64,000 nucleotides of DNA from CAZWSX01 sp964636985 (GTDB taxonomy: Bacteria; Planctomycetota; Planctomycetia; Pirellulales; Pirellulaceae). The position numbers were made by a program, and so were the translations under genes. The stretch is from assembly GCA_964636985.1 (NCBI GenBank), contig CAZWSX010000021.1:1-64000 (forward strand). Direction: 5' to 3'. Each line of letters opens with the position of its first letter. Within the stretch, counting starts at the first letter, position 1. The notes under the pieces are model-generated. The model worked only from the letters and a program-made list of their open reading frames with translations, ran no database searches and was not told the origin of the DNA. This document shows positions 35,469 through 44,126 of the stretch, in pieces.

Positions 35469-36038
35469 GTGGCGACGTACAAGACCAGCGACTTCAAAAA
35501 GGGGCTCAAGGTTCAAATCGACGGCGAACCTTACCTCATGACCGAAATGAACTTCCGCAAGCCCGGCAAGGGGAACGCCCTCTACGAGTGCAAGCTGAAG
35601 AACCTCGTTCGCGGCACCACGCTGGTTCGCACCCTCAAAGGGGGCGACGAACTGGAACAAGCCGACGTCGAAGACACCCAGGCTCAATTCCTGTACCGCC
35701 AAGGCGATACGTGGGTCTTCATGGACACCACCAACTTCGAACAATACGAAATCCCCGACGATGCCATGAGCGACGGCTCGAAGTTCCTCAAGGACGGCAT
35801 GGTCTGCACCGTGACGATCTTTAACGGTCGCCCGATTGTCTGCGAGCCGCCCAACCACGTCGAACTCAAAGTCGAATACTGCGAACCCGGTGCCCGCGGC
35901 GATACTGCAACCAGCGTCAGCAAACCGGTCAAACTGGAAACGGGCGCCGAGATCCTCGCGCCGATGTTCATCCAAATGGGCAACGTCCTCAAGATCGACA
36001 CCCGCACCGGCGAATACGTCGAACGAGTGAGCAACTAG
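35469..36038 (+). CDS. efp: Translation elongation factor P
   Basis: A 189-residue EF-P with three beta-barrel domains. The start is GTG at 35469 with AGCAGGAAA upstream; the in-frame region before it has no EF-P similarity. The domain I loop is FRKPGKGNA, which places Lys34 at the tip, the residue beta-lysylated in E. coli EF-P. Domains II and III carry FVFMDTTN-like and GAEILAPMFIQMGNVLKIDTRTGEY text. EF-P relieves ribosome stalling at polyproline. Its neighbours epmB and epmA provide the complete modification pathway. Confidence 0.97.
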   Translation: MATYKTSDFKKGLKVQIDGEPYLMTEMNFRKPGKGNALYECKLKNLVRGTTLVRTLKGGDELEQADVEDTQAQFLYRQGDTWVFMDTTNFEQYEIPDDAMSDGSKFLKDGMVCTVTIFNGRPIVCEPPNHVELKVEYCEPGARGDTATSVSKPVKLETGAEILAPMFIQMGNVLKIDTRTGEYVERVSN

Positions 36039-36048
36039 TGTTCGAAAC

Positions 36049-36073
36049 GTAACCGCACTCGCCAAGGGTGCAG
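36049..36073. repeat. Degenerate single REP family 1 hairpin after efp
   Basis: GTAA + CCGCACTC-GCCAA-GGGTGCAG. Two stem positions and the last base of the tetranucleotide differ from the consensus, so this looks like an old copy. It starts 10 bp after the efp stop. Confidence 0.65.
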
Positions 36074-36138
36074 TCGGGCCGAATTGATCGCACCACTTCG
36101 GTTTTTGCCACAGAGGACACCGAGTCCTCAGAGAGAAA

Positions 36139-36230
36139 AGGGCCAAAGGCCCGACAGATCTTAGCCGGGGCCGTAAGGCCCCGGATACGAAACCAAGACA
36201 TCTTCAAGGCCCGAAGGTGCTGACAGAAGA
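36139..36230. repeat. Repeat family 3, variant copy between efp and epmA
   Basis: GGGCC-AAA-GGCCC, then GACAGATCTTAGCC, then a perfect 8-bp hairpin CCGGGGCC-GTAA-GGCCCCGG (36165-36184), then AAGGCCCGAAGGTGCTGACAG. These are the inverse complements of blocks found in the 29387 and 31996 copies. There is no U-tract, so I do not call it a terminator. Confidence 0.7.
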
Positions 36231-36241
36231 CCCGGCACTTG

Positions 36242-36350
36242 GTAGCCGCACTCGCCAAGAGTGCGGAAATGGAACGCTTCGGGCGACGGATAAGTCCACC
36301 ATTCTCGTCCAGGCCGCGTCAACCTTCTGCGTTCTGGCGAACGCCGCTAC
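36242..36350. repeat. BIME-like element (REP family 1) abutting epmA
   Basis: Left half GTAG + CCGCACTC-GCCAA-GAGTGCGG, right half CTGCGTTC-TGGC-GAACGCCG + CTAC, 109 bp in all. One base separates its end from the epmA ATG, so the right hairpin occupies the place where a ribosome-binding site would lie. Confidence 0.9.
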
Positions 36351-36351
36351 C

Positions 36352-37320
36352 ATGCCATCGCTCGAAATCCTTCGCCGCCGCGCCGAAATGCTGGCAGCGA
36401 TTCGCGCCTTCTTCACCGCGCGCAGTTTTCTCGAAGTCGAAACGCCGCTCCTCTCAAACGAATCAGTAGTTGACCAACATCTCGATCCACTCACGGCAAC
36501 GCTCTTTGGCGACCCGCGCCAGCCACACGACGGGCCGACGCTCTACTTGCAAACGTCGCCCGAACTGGCAATGAAGCGCTTGCTCGCGGCGGGCTTCCCC
36601 AGCATCTACCAGATCTGCAAAGCCTTCCGCGGCGGAGAAAGCGGCCAGCGACACAATCCCGAGTTCACCATGGTCGAGTGGTACGGGGTAGGGGACAGCT
36701 ACCAGCAAGGCATGAAACTGCTAGGCGATCTCGTTCAACACGTGCTAGGCGGTGAGCCACCACACTACCTCGCATGGCGCCAACTCTTCACGCAACACGC
36801 CAAAATCGATCCAGCTTACGCCAACCTTGAAGACTGGCGAACCGTCGCACAGCGCCTCCTGCCTCAAACCATCGACGAGGCCTGGCAGAACGAAACCTCA
36901 ATCGACGCCTGGCGAGACCTGATCCTCACGCAAGTGATCGAACCACAGCTCGGCCGCGACCAGCCAACCATCGTCTACGACTACCCAGCAAGTCAGTCCG
37001 CGCTCGCACAAGTCCGACCCGACCAAGATTGGCCCGTCGCCGAGCGCTTCGAACTTTATATCGACGGCGTCGAGCTGGCCAACGGCTACCACGAACTGCT
37101 CGACGCAGAAGTCCTCGCCCAGCGCGTCGCGCAAAACAACGCCGCCCGCCGCACCGATGGCAAACCAGAATTGCCCGTCCCCCAGCGGTTGCTCTCAGCC
37201 ATGAAACAAGGGCTGCCACCTTGCACCGGCTGCGCACTAGGCTTCGACCGCCTCGTGATGATCGCAACTAAGGCCAAATCCATCGCCGAAGTCACATCAT
37301 TCACCACCGACCAGGCGTAG
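36352..37320 (+). CDS. epmA: EF-P beta-lysylation protein (EpmA/GenX/PoxA)
   Basis: A 322-residue class II lysyl-tRNA-synthetase-like enzyme lacking the anticodon-binding domain, as EpmA should. Motif 1 region is SFLEVETPLLSNESVVDQHL, motif 2 is ICKAFRGGESGQRHNPEFTMVEWY (quoted by its parts), and motif 3 is GCALGFDRLVMI. It adenylates (R)-beta-lysine and transfers it to EF-P Lys34. The ATG at 36352 matches the expected protein start, yet no Shine-Dalgarno is visible because a REP hairpin ends one base upstream. Initiation may be leaderless-like, structure-dependent or coupled to transcription across the repeat. Confidence 0.93.
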   Translation: MPSLEILRRRAEMLAAIRAFFTARSFLEVETPLLSNESVVDQHLDPLTATLFGDPRQPHDGPTLYLQTSPELAMKRLLAAGFPSIYQICKAFRGGESGQRHNPEFTMVEWYGVGDSYQQGMKLLGDLVQHVLGGEPPHYLAWRQLFTQHAKIDPAYANLEDWRTVAQRLLPQTIDEAWQNETSIDAWRDLILTQVIEPQLGRDQPTIVYDYPASQSALAQVRPDQDWPVAERFELYIDGVELANGYHELLDAEVLAQRVAQNNAARRTDGKPELPVPQRLLSAMKQGLPPCTGCALGFDRLVMIATKAKSIAEVTSFTTDQA

Positions 37321-37375
37321 TTGCACAAGCCGCGCCTCGTGGTGCCACTTCGCAGCGTAAGAGGGGCTCGCTTGT

Positions 37376-37984
37376 TCAACCTGCCCGACGGCGGCGGCGA
37401 GCGCGGATGGCTTCTGGTGCTGGTGCTTCGTCTGCTTCCTCGGCGGCTGGTTCTTCGGCTTCGCGGCGGTGGGACGGCGGGCGCTCTTCGGCCTCGGTCT
37501 CACTTGGTGGCTCGTTGGGGACTGGCACTCTGAGGGCCCAGCGGGCAGTGTCGGCTAGTTTGCGGCGGGTCCAGTCGGCGACTTCCTGTGGCGTTGGTGG
37601 CGAAGTTAGCGAAGTGAACGACGGCAGATTGTGTGCACGGGTCCAAAAGGGCTCGATCGATTTGAAGCGGTAGCCGTCGGAGTCGGTTGGCCGGGGCGAC
37701 AGAAAGGCGCCTAGTGCCGAGCCCCACATGATGCTGACGATGGTCCCGACGATCAGGACGTAAAGCGCGACGAAGCCGAGGCCTTGCCACGCTAGCATCG
37801 CGATGCCGCAGAAAAGGCCTACGGATGCGCCGAGCAGGCCGCCTGACCACAGGCCTTGGAGCTCGCCGCGCTCCCACGTCGGCCAGAGTTGCTTGCAGAG
37901 CGAGGTGAAGCCCAGGAACGTGACGAAGCAGACGGTAGCGTAGACCAGCACCGTCAGTTGGGCTTGTTGGGCTTGGTCGCTCAT
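37376..37984 (-). CDS. Three-TM membrane protein with charged C-terminal tail
   Basis: A 202-residue protein. Hydrophobic segments lie at about 10-30, 45-66 and 69-95. The remaining half is soluble: a region with PPTPQEVADWTRRKLADTARW, then a disordered Glu/Pro/Arg-rich tail ending in RARRRRRAG. I do not recognise a family. It is convergent with epmA (56 bp apart) and divergent from the SH3-like gene, so it appears to stand alone. Confidence 0.7.
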   Translation of the reverse strand: MSDQAQQAQLTVLVYATVCFVTFLGFTSLCKQLWPTWERGELQGLWSGGLLGASVGLFCGIAMLAWQGLGFVALYVLIVGTIVSIMWGSALGAFLSPRPTDSDGYRFKSIEPFWTRAHNLPSFTSLTSPPTPQEVADWTRRKLADTARWALRVPVPNEPPSETEAEERPPSHRREAEEPAAEEADEAPAPEAIRARRRRRAG

Positions 37985-38225
37985 GATTTGCGATTATTAC
38001 TGACGAACTCAAAAACGGACCGCCGCGAAAGATAGCATCCCCATCGGCGCAAAGCGATCCCAAGCTGTGCGGTAGCAGCGATAGCAGCGGGCTCAACGCC
38101 ATCGATCTTGTCGCTGATTTCGCTTTCGGCTATTTACCGCCTCGCGATTCTCTCTCGCGCTCCATGAACTTGCGCACATGAACTTGCGCGGTGGATCGCG
38201 ATGACGTTTAACCGGAGCACCACCC

Positions 38226-40157
38226 ATGGGGTGGCCTAAACGATCCTTTCACTCACTTTGCGCGGCCGCCTGGTGTGCGCTGGTTGTCGTCTGCGCGCAG
38301 GTTGCCTTGGCTCAGGATGATGCGGCCGTCGAGAGCGAATCGGCGGAAGCGTCGGTGCCCGTGGCGGGCTATAAGGCGACGGTCCAATCGGAAAACGTGT
38401 ACCTCCGCAGCGGCCCCAGCTTTGGGTTTTATCCCACCGAGAAGATCAAGCGCGGGCAGATGGTCGAGGTCTATCGCACGGCGCCTGGCGGTTGGGTGGG
38501 GATTCGGCCGCTGGAAACGAGCTACTGCTGGTTGCCTGCGTCGGCCGTCGAGCGCGATGCCGACGACGAGACGCTGGCGCGTGTGATCGATCGCCCAGTC
38601 GAAGCGTGGATTGGCTCGAACGTTGAGCGGGTCAAGCGCCACGAGAGCCAAGTGGTGCTCGAGCCCGGCGAGGAAGTGATTGTCCTCGGCGAGCGCGCGA
38701 GCGAAGGAGACGAACCTTGGCTGAAAATCGCGCCACCGCGTGGCGAGTTTCGCTGGGTCCACAGCAAACACTTGTCGAACAAGTCGCCGCAACAGTTGGC
38801 GGACGATGACGCCCGCAAGGAAGTCAATCGCGCGAAACAGCTGATCGAAACGGGCATCGCGCCCAATACGACGGAGCTGCCGGTCTCGAACTGGCACGAT
38901 CGACGCGCGGCCGAAGCGGATGGCGAAGATCAGCAGTACATCGAAGATGAGGCTCTGGAACAAGCGGCCTTTGGCGACGGCATCAAGCGCGTCGGCAAGC
39001 AGCTTCGCGAAAGCTATTTGGGGCAGCGGATCTTCGGCCGCGGTGGGTCGCCCGCGCCATCCGGCGACCGCTTTGACGTCGGCGAAGAAGGGGTCGCGAT
39101 TGGTAAATCGACCTCGGGAAGCAAAAGCAAAGAGCTCGAGATTGGATCGAGCGACGAAGAGGATGGGGAGTTCTCGAGCGGCCGAAGTGCGCCGCGGGAC
39201 TCGACTTACGGCAAGGACGAAACGCGTCCCTATCCTGGTTGGGCAAAACGACGGCACGACGAGACGAGCGAACCAGAAGCTGATGCGGACGACCAAGCCA
39301 CGGATCGCAAGCGAGTCGACTTGTCCCCTGCGGGCGAGAAGAAGGAGCCCGATTGGGTCCAGGCGAATCGGAAGCGGACCGGTTCCGCGGTTCCACGGGA
39401 AGATCGCTTGGGTGCGCGAGATCGCTCTTCGGATCGCACGGGCAACGACCGCCTGGCGTCGAATCGGAAAGAGGGAAACCGAACTCCCAAGGAGCGGGAA
39501 TTCAACGGATACGATGACGACGATGCCCTCACGGTGTCGCCGACGATTGAACGTGGGTTAGAAGAACTCGACCGCGAACTGACGATCATGGCCTCCCGCG
39601 ACCCGAGTGCGTGGGACATGGGCGCGCTGCGGGAGTATGGCGAGAAACTTTTATCGCGATCGCGGACGCCGCTGGAGCGCGGACGCGTGCGGTTGGTGCT
39701 CGATCGGATCGCGGCGTTTGAAAGCACGGCGCCGGAAAGCGGCTCGCACCGCGATTGGCGGGCTCCTGGTGGTCGGACCGACACGTCGGTGGCGGCGCGG
39801 CCCGATCGGTCGACCGCGCCTCGCGGCGAAGATTCATCCGCGCCGGCGGGGGATATTTTCCAGCCGCCGCAAACAAGTCCGCGGAAGAATATTGCTCCTG
39901 AGGCACAGCCGACGTTCGACGGTGTCGGTCAGTTGATGCCGGTGTACGACTTCAAGAACAAAGGGCTGCCGCCGTACCAGTTGGTCGACGCGGATGGGAA
40001 TTTTCTTCGCTACGTCACGCCTGAGCCAGGCGTGAACTTGCACCGATACGAGCGGAAGCAAGTCGGCTTGTATGGACCGCGCGGGTATATCGAGGCGCTG
40101 GGGAAAGACCATCTTACGGCGCGGCGGGTGGTCGATCTCGATCAACTGCGGCGGTAG
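38226..40157 (+). CDS. Exported protein with two SH3-like domains
   Basis: A 643-residue protein. Signal peptide of about 30 residues, ending in VALAQ. A bacterial SH3-like domain spans about 48-118 (YKATVQSENVYLRSGPSF, GGWVGIRPLETSYCWLPAS), and a second at about 128-186 (VVLEPGEEVIVLGER, RWVHSKHLS). The middle, 190-520, is disordered and rich in Asp, Arg, Ser and Gly. The C-terminal 70 residues form a compact region with LMPVYDFKNKGLPPYQLVD and GVNLHRYERKQVGLYGPRGY. SH3b domains often bind peptidoglycan or other wall material. The C-terminal region is unfamiliar to me. Confidence 0.8.
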   Translation: MGWPKRSFHSLCAAAWCALVVVCAQVALAQDDAAVESESAEASVPVAGYKATVQSENVYLRSGPSFGFYPTEKIKRGQMVEVYRTAPGGWVGIRPLETSYCWLPASAVERDADDETLARVIDRPVEAWIGSNVERVKRHESQVVLEPGEEVIVLGERASEGDEPWLKIAPPRGEFRWVHSKHLSNKSPQQLADDDARKEVNRAKQLIETGIAPNTTELPVSNWHDRRAAEADGEDQQYIEDEALEQAAFGDGIKRVGKQLRESYLGQRIFGRGGSPAPSGDRFDVGEEGVAIGKSTSGSKSKELEIGSSDEEDGEFSSGRSAPRDSTYGKDETRPYPGWAKRRHDETSEPEADADDQATDRKRVDLSPAGEKKEPDWVQANRKRTGSAVPREDRLGARDRSSDRTGNDRLASNRKEGNRTPKEREFNGYDDDDALTVSPTIERGLEELDRELTIMASRDPSAWDMGALREYGEKLLSRSRTPLERGRVRLVLDRIAAFESTAPESGSHRDWRAPGGRTDTSVAARPDRSTAPRGEDSSAPAGDIFQPPQTSPRKNIAPEAQPTFDGVGQLMPVYDFKNKGLPPYQLVDADGNFLRYVTPEPGVNLHRYERKQVGLYGPRGYIEALGKDHLTARRVVDLDQLRR

Positions 40158-40178
40158 AGATTTCTTGCGGGTTTTGCG

Positions 40179-40285
40179 GTAGCTGCGTTCGCCAGAACGC
40201 GGAGGGTTGGCGCGGCTTGGCCGGCGACGCTTGGGTCACCCGGTTGGCGATGTTCACTTACCGCACTCTTGGCGAGTGCGGCTAC
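40179..40285. repeat. BIME-like element (REP family 1), inverted orientation
   Basis: Read left to right it starts GTAG + CTGCGTTC-GCCA-GAACGCGG and ends CCGCACTC-TTGGC-GAGTGCGG + CTAC, so it is the reverse complement of the copies at 20491 and 24182. The middle shares blocks with the copies at 24182 and 42732. It fills the gap between convergent genes. Confidence 0.92.
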
Positions 40286-40293
40286 AGGACGCA

Positions 40294-41451
40294 CTACGCT
40301 GCTCGATATTGCGAGCGATCAGGCATGGCCGTCAATTGTGGCAGGACGGGCCGTCCCTGGGCTGCTGCGCGGGAGCGTTTCCAGAGGCTCCAAAGCGATG
40401 CTGTGAGGCTCGGTTCGACCGTTTGCCGATAGGGCGAGTCGGCTGGCAACTGGGCCATCATGCGGCGGTGGGCTTCGCCGAGGTTGTGATAGGGCATCGA
40501 CGGGAACAAGTGGTGGATCGAGTGGAAGCGGGTGCCGAGCGGTCCCCACAGTTCGGAGATCCAGGGCCGATCGGCCACCGTGACGCTATCGAGCATCTGG
40601 TCGACGAACGTCAACTCGCGGCCATCGTTCCAAAAGCGGTGGGCCCCCGACGTGCGAATGGCGTTCAAGCCAATCACGAACAAGCCGGTCGCGTACGCTT
40701 GCAGCAAAAAAGGGAACGGCCATTTTCCAAACAACACGGCGATGGTCGCTACCGTCCAACAAAGCGCGCAGCAGGCCCATTCTTGAATGGCGACAACCGT
40801 TAGCACATCCTTCGTCGGGTAGGGGCGAATGTAGAGCGGGTCCATGACCATCGCAGAAGAGCGCGTGTAGACCCACTTCCTGATCGCCGGATGCAAGGCG
40901 CACAGCGGCGTGAGGAACATGAATCGCGCCACGAATTGCAGCGGCAGCACGAAACTGAGCAAGAGGTAGTAGGCCCAGTACCAAGGTCCGGCGAGGCCGA
41001 GCGGCATGTACTCGCCGTCGTGCTCGGTGCCAAAGTGTTTGCGGCGATGGTGATCGATGTGGGTGTAGTAAATGAAGGATGGCATCATGAACGGGATGCC
41101 AACCAACAGGTTCCACACAATTCGGAAGGCTTTGAATTCCTTGTGCGGCAGGTGAGTAAGTTCGTGAATGAACAAGGCCGCACGGTAAAAACAGAGGCCG
41201 CACGCGACGAAGGAGAGTGCTTGCAGCCCCAGCACCATCCAGGTTGGGCCAACCAATAGCTTGGGAACCGCCTGGACCAGTCCAAAGAGAAGGTGGCCCG
41301 CCAAAGCGGAGGCCAACATGTCGGCCCAGTAGATGAAAGGATTAGGCCGGAACAAGTCGCGAACAATGTGCCGCGCCTGCGCCAAAGAAAACGTTGGCGG
41401 AGTCGAAGTAGAAGTAGCAGGCTCTGGGATATCTGCATGCATCGCTAGCAT
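40294..41451 (-). CDS. Fatty acid desaturase family protein
   Basis: A protein of up to 385 residues with the three histidine boxes of membrane desaturases: HELTH in FIHELTHLPHKE, HIDHH in THIDHHRRKHFG, and HSIHH in FHSIHHLFPSMPYHN. Hydrophobic segments flank the boxes (about 45-70, 78-100, 165-190, 230-265). It introduces double bonds or hydroxyl groups in acyl chains, or acts on carotenoid-type substrates; the last box resembles acyl-lipid desaturases. The first ATG is 41451, with another three codons on at 41442. No reductase or ferredoxin gene is adjacent. Confidence 0.9.
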   Translation of the reverse strand: MLAMHADIPEPATSTSTPPTFSLAQARHIVRDLFRPNPFIYWADMLASALAGHLLFGLVQAVPKLLVGPTWMVLGLQALSFVACGLCFYRAALFIHELTHLPHKEFKAFRIVWNLLVGIPFMMPSFIYYTHIDHHRRKHFGTEHDGEYMPLGLAGPWYWAYYLLLSFVLPLQFVARFMFLTPLCALHPAIRKWVYTRSSAMVMDPLYIRPYPTKDVLTVVAIQEWACCALCWTVATIAVLFGKWPFPFLLQAYATGLFVIGLNAIRTSGAHRFWNDGRELTFVDQMLDSVTVADRPWISELWGPLGTRFHSIHHLFPSMPYHNLGEAHRRMMAQLPADSPYRQTVEPSLTASLWSLWKRSRAAAQGRPVLPQLTAMPDRSQYRAA

Positions 41452-41717
41452 GACGAATTGCCCGTGGAAAACTGGCCCTTTTGTGACGCTGCCTTGTTCG
41501 CAAAAAGGGTTGCAAGAAATTCAAATCCTCAATCCTTTATTGATCGTGCGGGACCCGCATCCATCTTTGATATTGTCTCGCAGAAGCCGTAAAATCCAGA
41601 TTGCCGGTAAGGGTCGTGCATGGATTTGCCGGCAAAAACGGGGATGAAAAAACGAAAATCGCGGTTGAAACAACGAAACCGCACCCACCAACTGTGCTTT
41701 AACGCGCGTTCAGCCAA

Positions 41718-42716
41718 ATGTCGACTTTAGCCCCTAGAAACACCCGCCGGACGCCTGTTTCGACGCAGCAACGGACGATGCTGTTGATGTTGCTGATCCC
41801 CGGCTCGCTGATCCTGGTGCTGTTGTCCGCGATGCTGTTTGGACAGGTCGAAGGGATGGAGTTTTGCCCCCAGGATTTCGCCTTCCGGTCGTTTCGGTTC
41901 AATCAGATCCCGCTAATTCACATCCAGGTCACGCCCGTCTATCGCAACGATAAGACGACCGATGTGGCGAATTACCTGGTCACCCACAAGTTGCTTCCGC
42001 CTACGAGTGAAAAGAATCGCTGGGATTTGACGGAGGGGCAGCGCGGTTCGTTTGCGATGTCGACGTCGGGCGCGGAGATCCTGCAACGCTATCTCTCGGC
42101 CTTCGACGGCCAATCCAACTACGCCTGGAAACAGTGGAGCATGCGGCACCCGGAGGAAGCCAAGGTGCTGTGGCCGGTGGTGGCAAAGCTTGCCCGCACG
42201 AAGCAGTATCCGCTGGTGCCGGAAGCCTTTGAAGCGGCGAAGGTGGCGACCAACGAAAAGGACCTGACTGCCGAGCTGGTCAAGCGGATTGCACCGGAGC
42301 TTCACGAACGGGCGATTGATGCCAGCGAAAACAAGCGACCGGACGAAGCGCGGGCGCTGTGGGATTTGGCGTTAGAACTCGATCCCTCGCAAGACAAATG
42401 GCGCGAGTTACGCGATGCGCTGCCGCCGCCGGCGAAGGTGGAATTGAAAGCGGCCGAGTCTCAGAGTAGCGAGTCCCCAGCAAAGGAGTCGCCTGCGAAG
42501 GAGGCTCCCGCGAAGGAGGCTCCCGCGAAGGATTCGCCTGCTAAAGAATCGGCGCCTGCCGAGCAGCTTTCGCCTGGGCAAGGAGAAACGTACCAAGGGA
42601 AGGACGAGACGAAACTTCCCGAGGAAACCAAGGAAAAGCCCAGCGAAACGAAGCCGGAGCCGCCATCGCTGGAATACAAATCGACTCCCACGTCGGACGC
42701 ACCGAAGCCGCAGTAG
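41718..42716 (+). CDS. Unknown single-pass membrane protein with Lys-Glu-Ala-Pro tail
   Basis: A 332-residue protein. A membrane helix at about 20-42 (MLLMLLIPGSLILVLLSAM) is followed by a domain of about 200 residues with tetratricopeptide-like helices at about 170-235 (ARALWDLALELDPSQDKWRELRD). The tail of about 90 residues is low complexity, with repeated SPAKE/APAKE units from about 252 to 277. I do not recognise a family for the domain at 50-150. It precedes a cysteine desulfurase, separated by a REP element, with no evident functional link. Confidence 0.7.
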   Translation: MSTLAPRNTRRTPVSTQQRTMLLMLLIPGSLILVLLSAMLFGQVEGMEFCPQDFAFRSFRFNQIPLIHIQVTPVYRNDKTTDVANYLVTHKLLPPTSEKNRWDLTEGQRGSFAMSTSGAEILQRYLSAFDGQSNYAWKQWSMRHPEEAKVLWPVVAKLARTKQYPLVPEAFEAAKVATNEKDLTAELVKRIAPELHERAIDASENKRPDEARALWDLALELDPSQDKWRELRDALPPPAKVELKAAESQSSESPAKESPAKEAPAKEAPAKDSPAKESAPAEQLSPGQGETYQGKDETKLPEETKEKPSETKPEPPSLEYKSTPTSDAPKPQ

Positions 42717-42731
42717 TTTTTCAACTTCGCT

Positions 42732-42838
42732 GTAGCTGCGTTCGCCAGAACGCGGAGAGTTGAGTCGGCCTGGCCGGCAGCGCTTCGGTCACCCGGTTGG
42801 CCACGTTCACTTACCGCACTCTTGGCGAGTGCAGCTAC
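42732..42838. repeat. BIME-like element (REP family 1) abutting a cysteine desulfurase
   Basis: Starts GTAG + CTGCGTTC-GCCA-GAACGCGG and ends CCGCACTC-TTGGC-GAGTGCAG + CTAC, 107 bp. The downstream ATG begins four bases after its last base, again placing a REP hairpin at the ribosome-binding position. It shares middle blocks with the 40179 copy. Confidence 0.92.
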
Positions 42839-42841
42839 ATC

Positions 42842-44014
42842 ATGTCGCGAGATTGGATTTATCTTGACCACAACGCGACTACGGGGCTGGAGCCGGAAGT
42901 CGCCGCGGCGATGACGGCGGCGGCGCTTGAATTTCCGGCCAATCCTGCCAGCCAACATCAAGCAGGGAGAGCCGCCCGACGGCGATTGGAGACCGCGCGG
43001 CTGGAGACCTTGCGTCTGTTCGGCGGCAAGACGTCGGGGATGGAAGCCGACCGGTTGATCTTCACCAGTGGCGGCACGGAGGCGAATAACCTGGCCCTGC
43101 TGGGTCTTTCGGCCGCGAAGCCGGGCGGTGCGGTGTATGTGAGCGCGATCGAACACCCCAGCGTCTTGATGACGGCCGAGCCGCTTCGCTTGGCTGGTCA
43201 CGAAGTTCGCAAGATTCCTGTGGGCGCCAGCGGTCTTGTAGACATTGCGTGGCTCGCCGAGCATCTCACGCCCGACGTGGCGCTGGTGAGCGTGATGCTC
43301 GCCAATAACGAGACCGGTGTGATCCAACCGCTGGGGGAGATCGGCAAGTTGTGCGGTGAGCGAAACGTTCCGCTGCACTGCGACGCGGTTCAAGCCGCCG
43401 GCAAGATCGAGGTCGACTTCCGCGAACTCGATCTCGCGGCCATGACCGTGACGGCCCACAAGTTCAACGGACCGTTAGGAATCGGCGGGCTTTTGCTGCG
43501 GCACGGAACGCAGTTGGCGCCGCGGCTGTTTGGGGGGTTTCAGCAGGCTAGTTCGCGGCCGGGGACGGAATCGGTTGCACTGGCGGTGGGGCTGAACATC
43601 GCGATTCAACGCTGGACCGAGGGGCAGGCGAGCCGATCCGCACAGTTGCGATTGTGGCGCGATTCGTTCGAAACGGAAATCCTTGACCAGCTGCCAGATG
43701 TGGTGGTGGTCGGCAAAGAAAGCCTTCGTTTGGGGCATGTCAGTTGCCTTGGTTTCTTAGGGGTCGACCGGCAGGCTCTGTTCCTGGCCCTGGATGCTGC
43801 CGGCATTTGTTGTTCGACCGGTTCGGCTTGCGCCAGCGGCTCGAGCGAACCCTCGAGCACGCTGGTTGCGATGGGGCTTTCGAAGGGGGTTATTGAGAGC
43901 AGTTTGCGGTTCAGTTTTGGCCTGACGAATGCCCCCTCGGATGGGCCGTCGGCGGCTGAACGTATCCTCAAGTGTGTCAACAACTTACGACTTCGTAAAA
44001 ACCCTCGTTCCTGA
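42842..44014 (+). CDS. Cysteine desulfurase (NifS/IscS family)
   Basis: A 390-residue PLP enzyme. IYLDHNATTGLEPEV opens the fold, TSGGTEANNLAL binds PLP phosphate, TAHKFNGPLGIGG carries Lys207, and the GSACASGS loop carries catalytic Cys330. It removes sulfur from cysteine for Fe-S clusters, tRNA thiolation or other cofactors. No IscU or SufE partner is adjacent, so NifS, IscS and other subgroups cannot be told apart. The ATG at 42842 is the natural start, but there is no Shine-Dalgarno: a REP element ends four bases earlier. The next gene is dnaA. Confidence 0.94.
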   Translation: MSRDWIYLDHNATTGLEPEVAAAMTAAALEFPANPASQHQAGRAARRRLETARLETLRLFGGKTSGMEADRLIFTSGGTEANNLALLGLSAAKPGGAVYVSAIEHPSVLMTAEPLRLAGHEVRKIPVGASGLVDIAWLAEHLTPDVALVSVMLANNETGVIQPLGEIGKLCGERNVPLHCDAVQAAGKIEVDFRELDLAAMTVTAHKFNGPLGIGGLLLRHGTQLAPRLFGGFQQASSRPGTESVALAVGLNIAIQRWTEGQASRSAQLRLWRDSFETEILDQLPDVVVVGKESLRLGHVSCLGFLGVDRQALFLALDAAGICCSTGSACASGSSEPSSTLVAMGLSKGVIESSLRFSFGLTNAPSDGPSAAERILKCVNNLRLRKNPRS

Positions 44015-44126
44015 CTACTTTCACCCTTATGGGGAGAGCCAAAAAAGGGTACAATTCGGAGTCGGTTTTTCGCCACGGAAGGCGGTCCAAAGCGCCCCTT
44101 CCGCGAGCCCTGTGCGAGGGTCTTTC

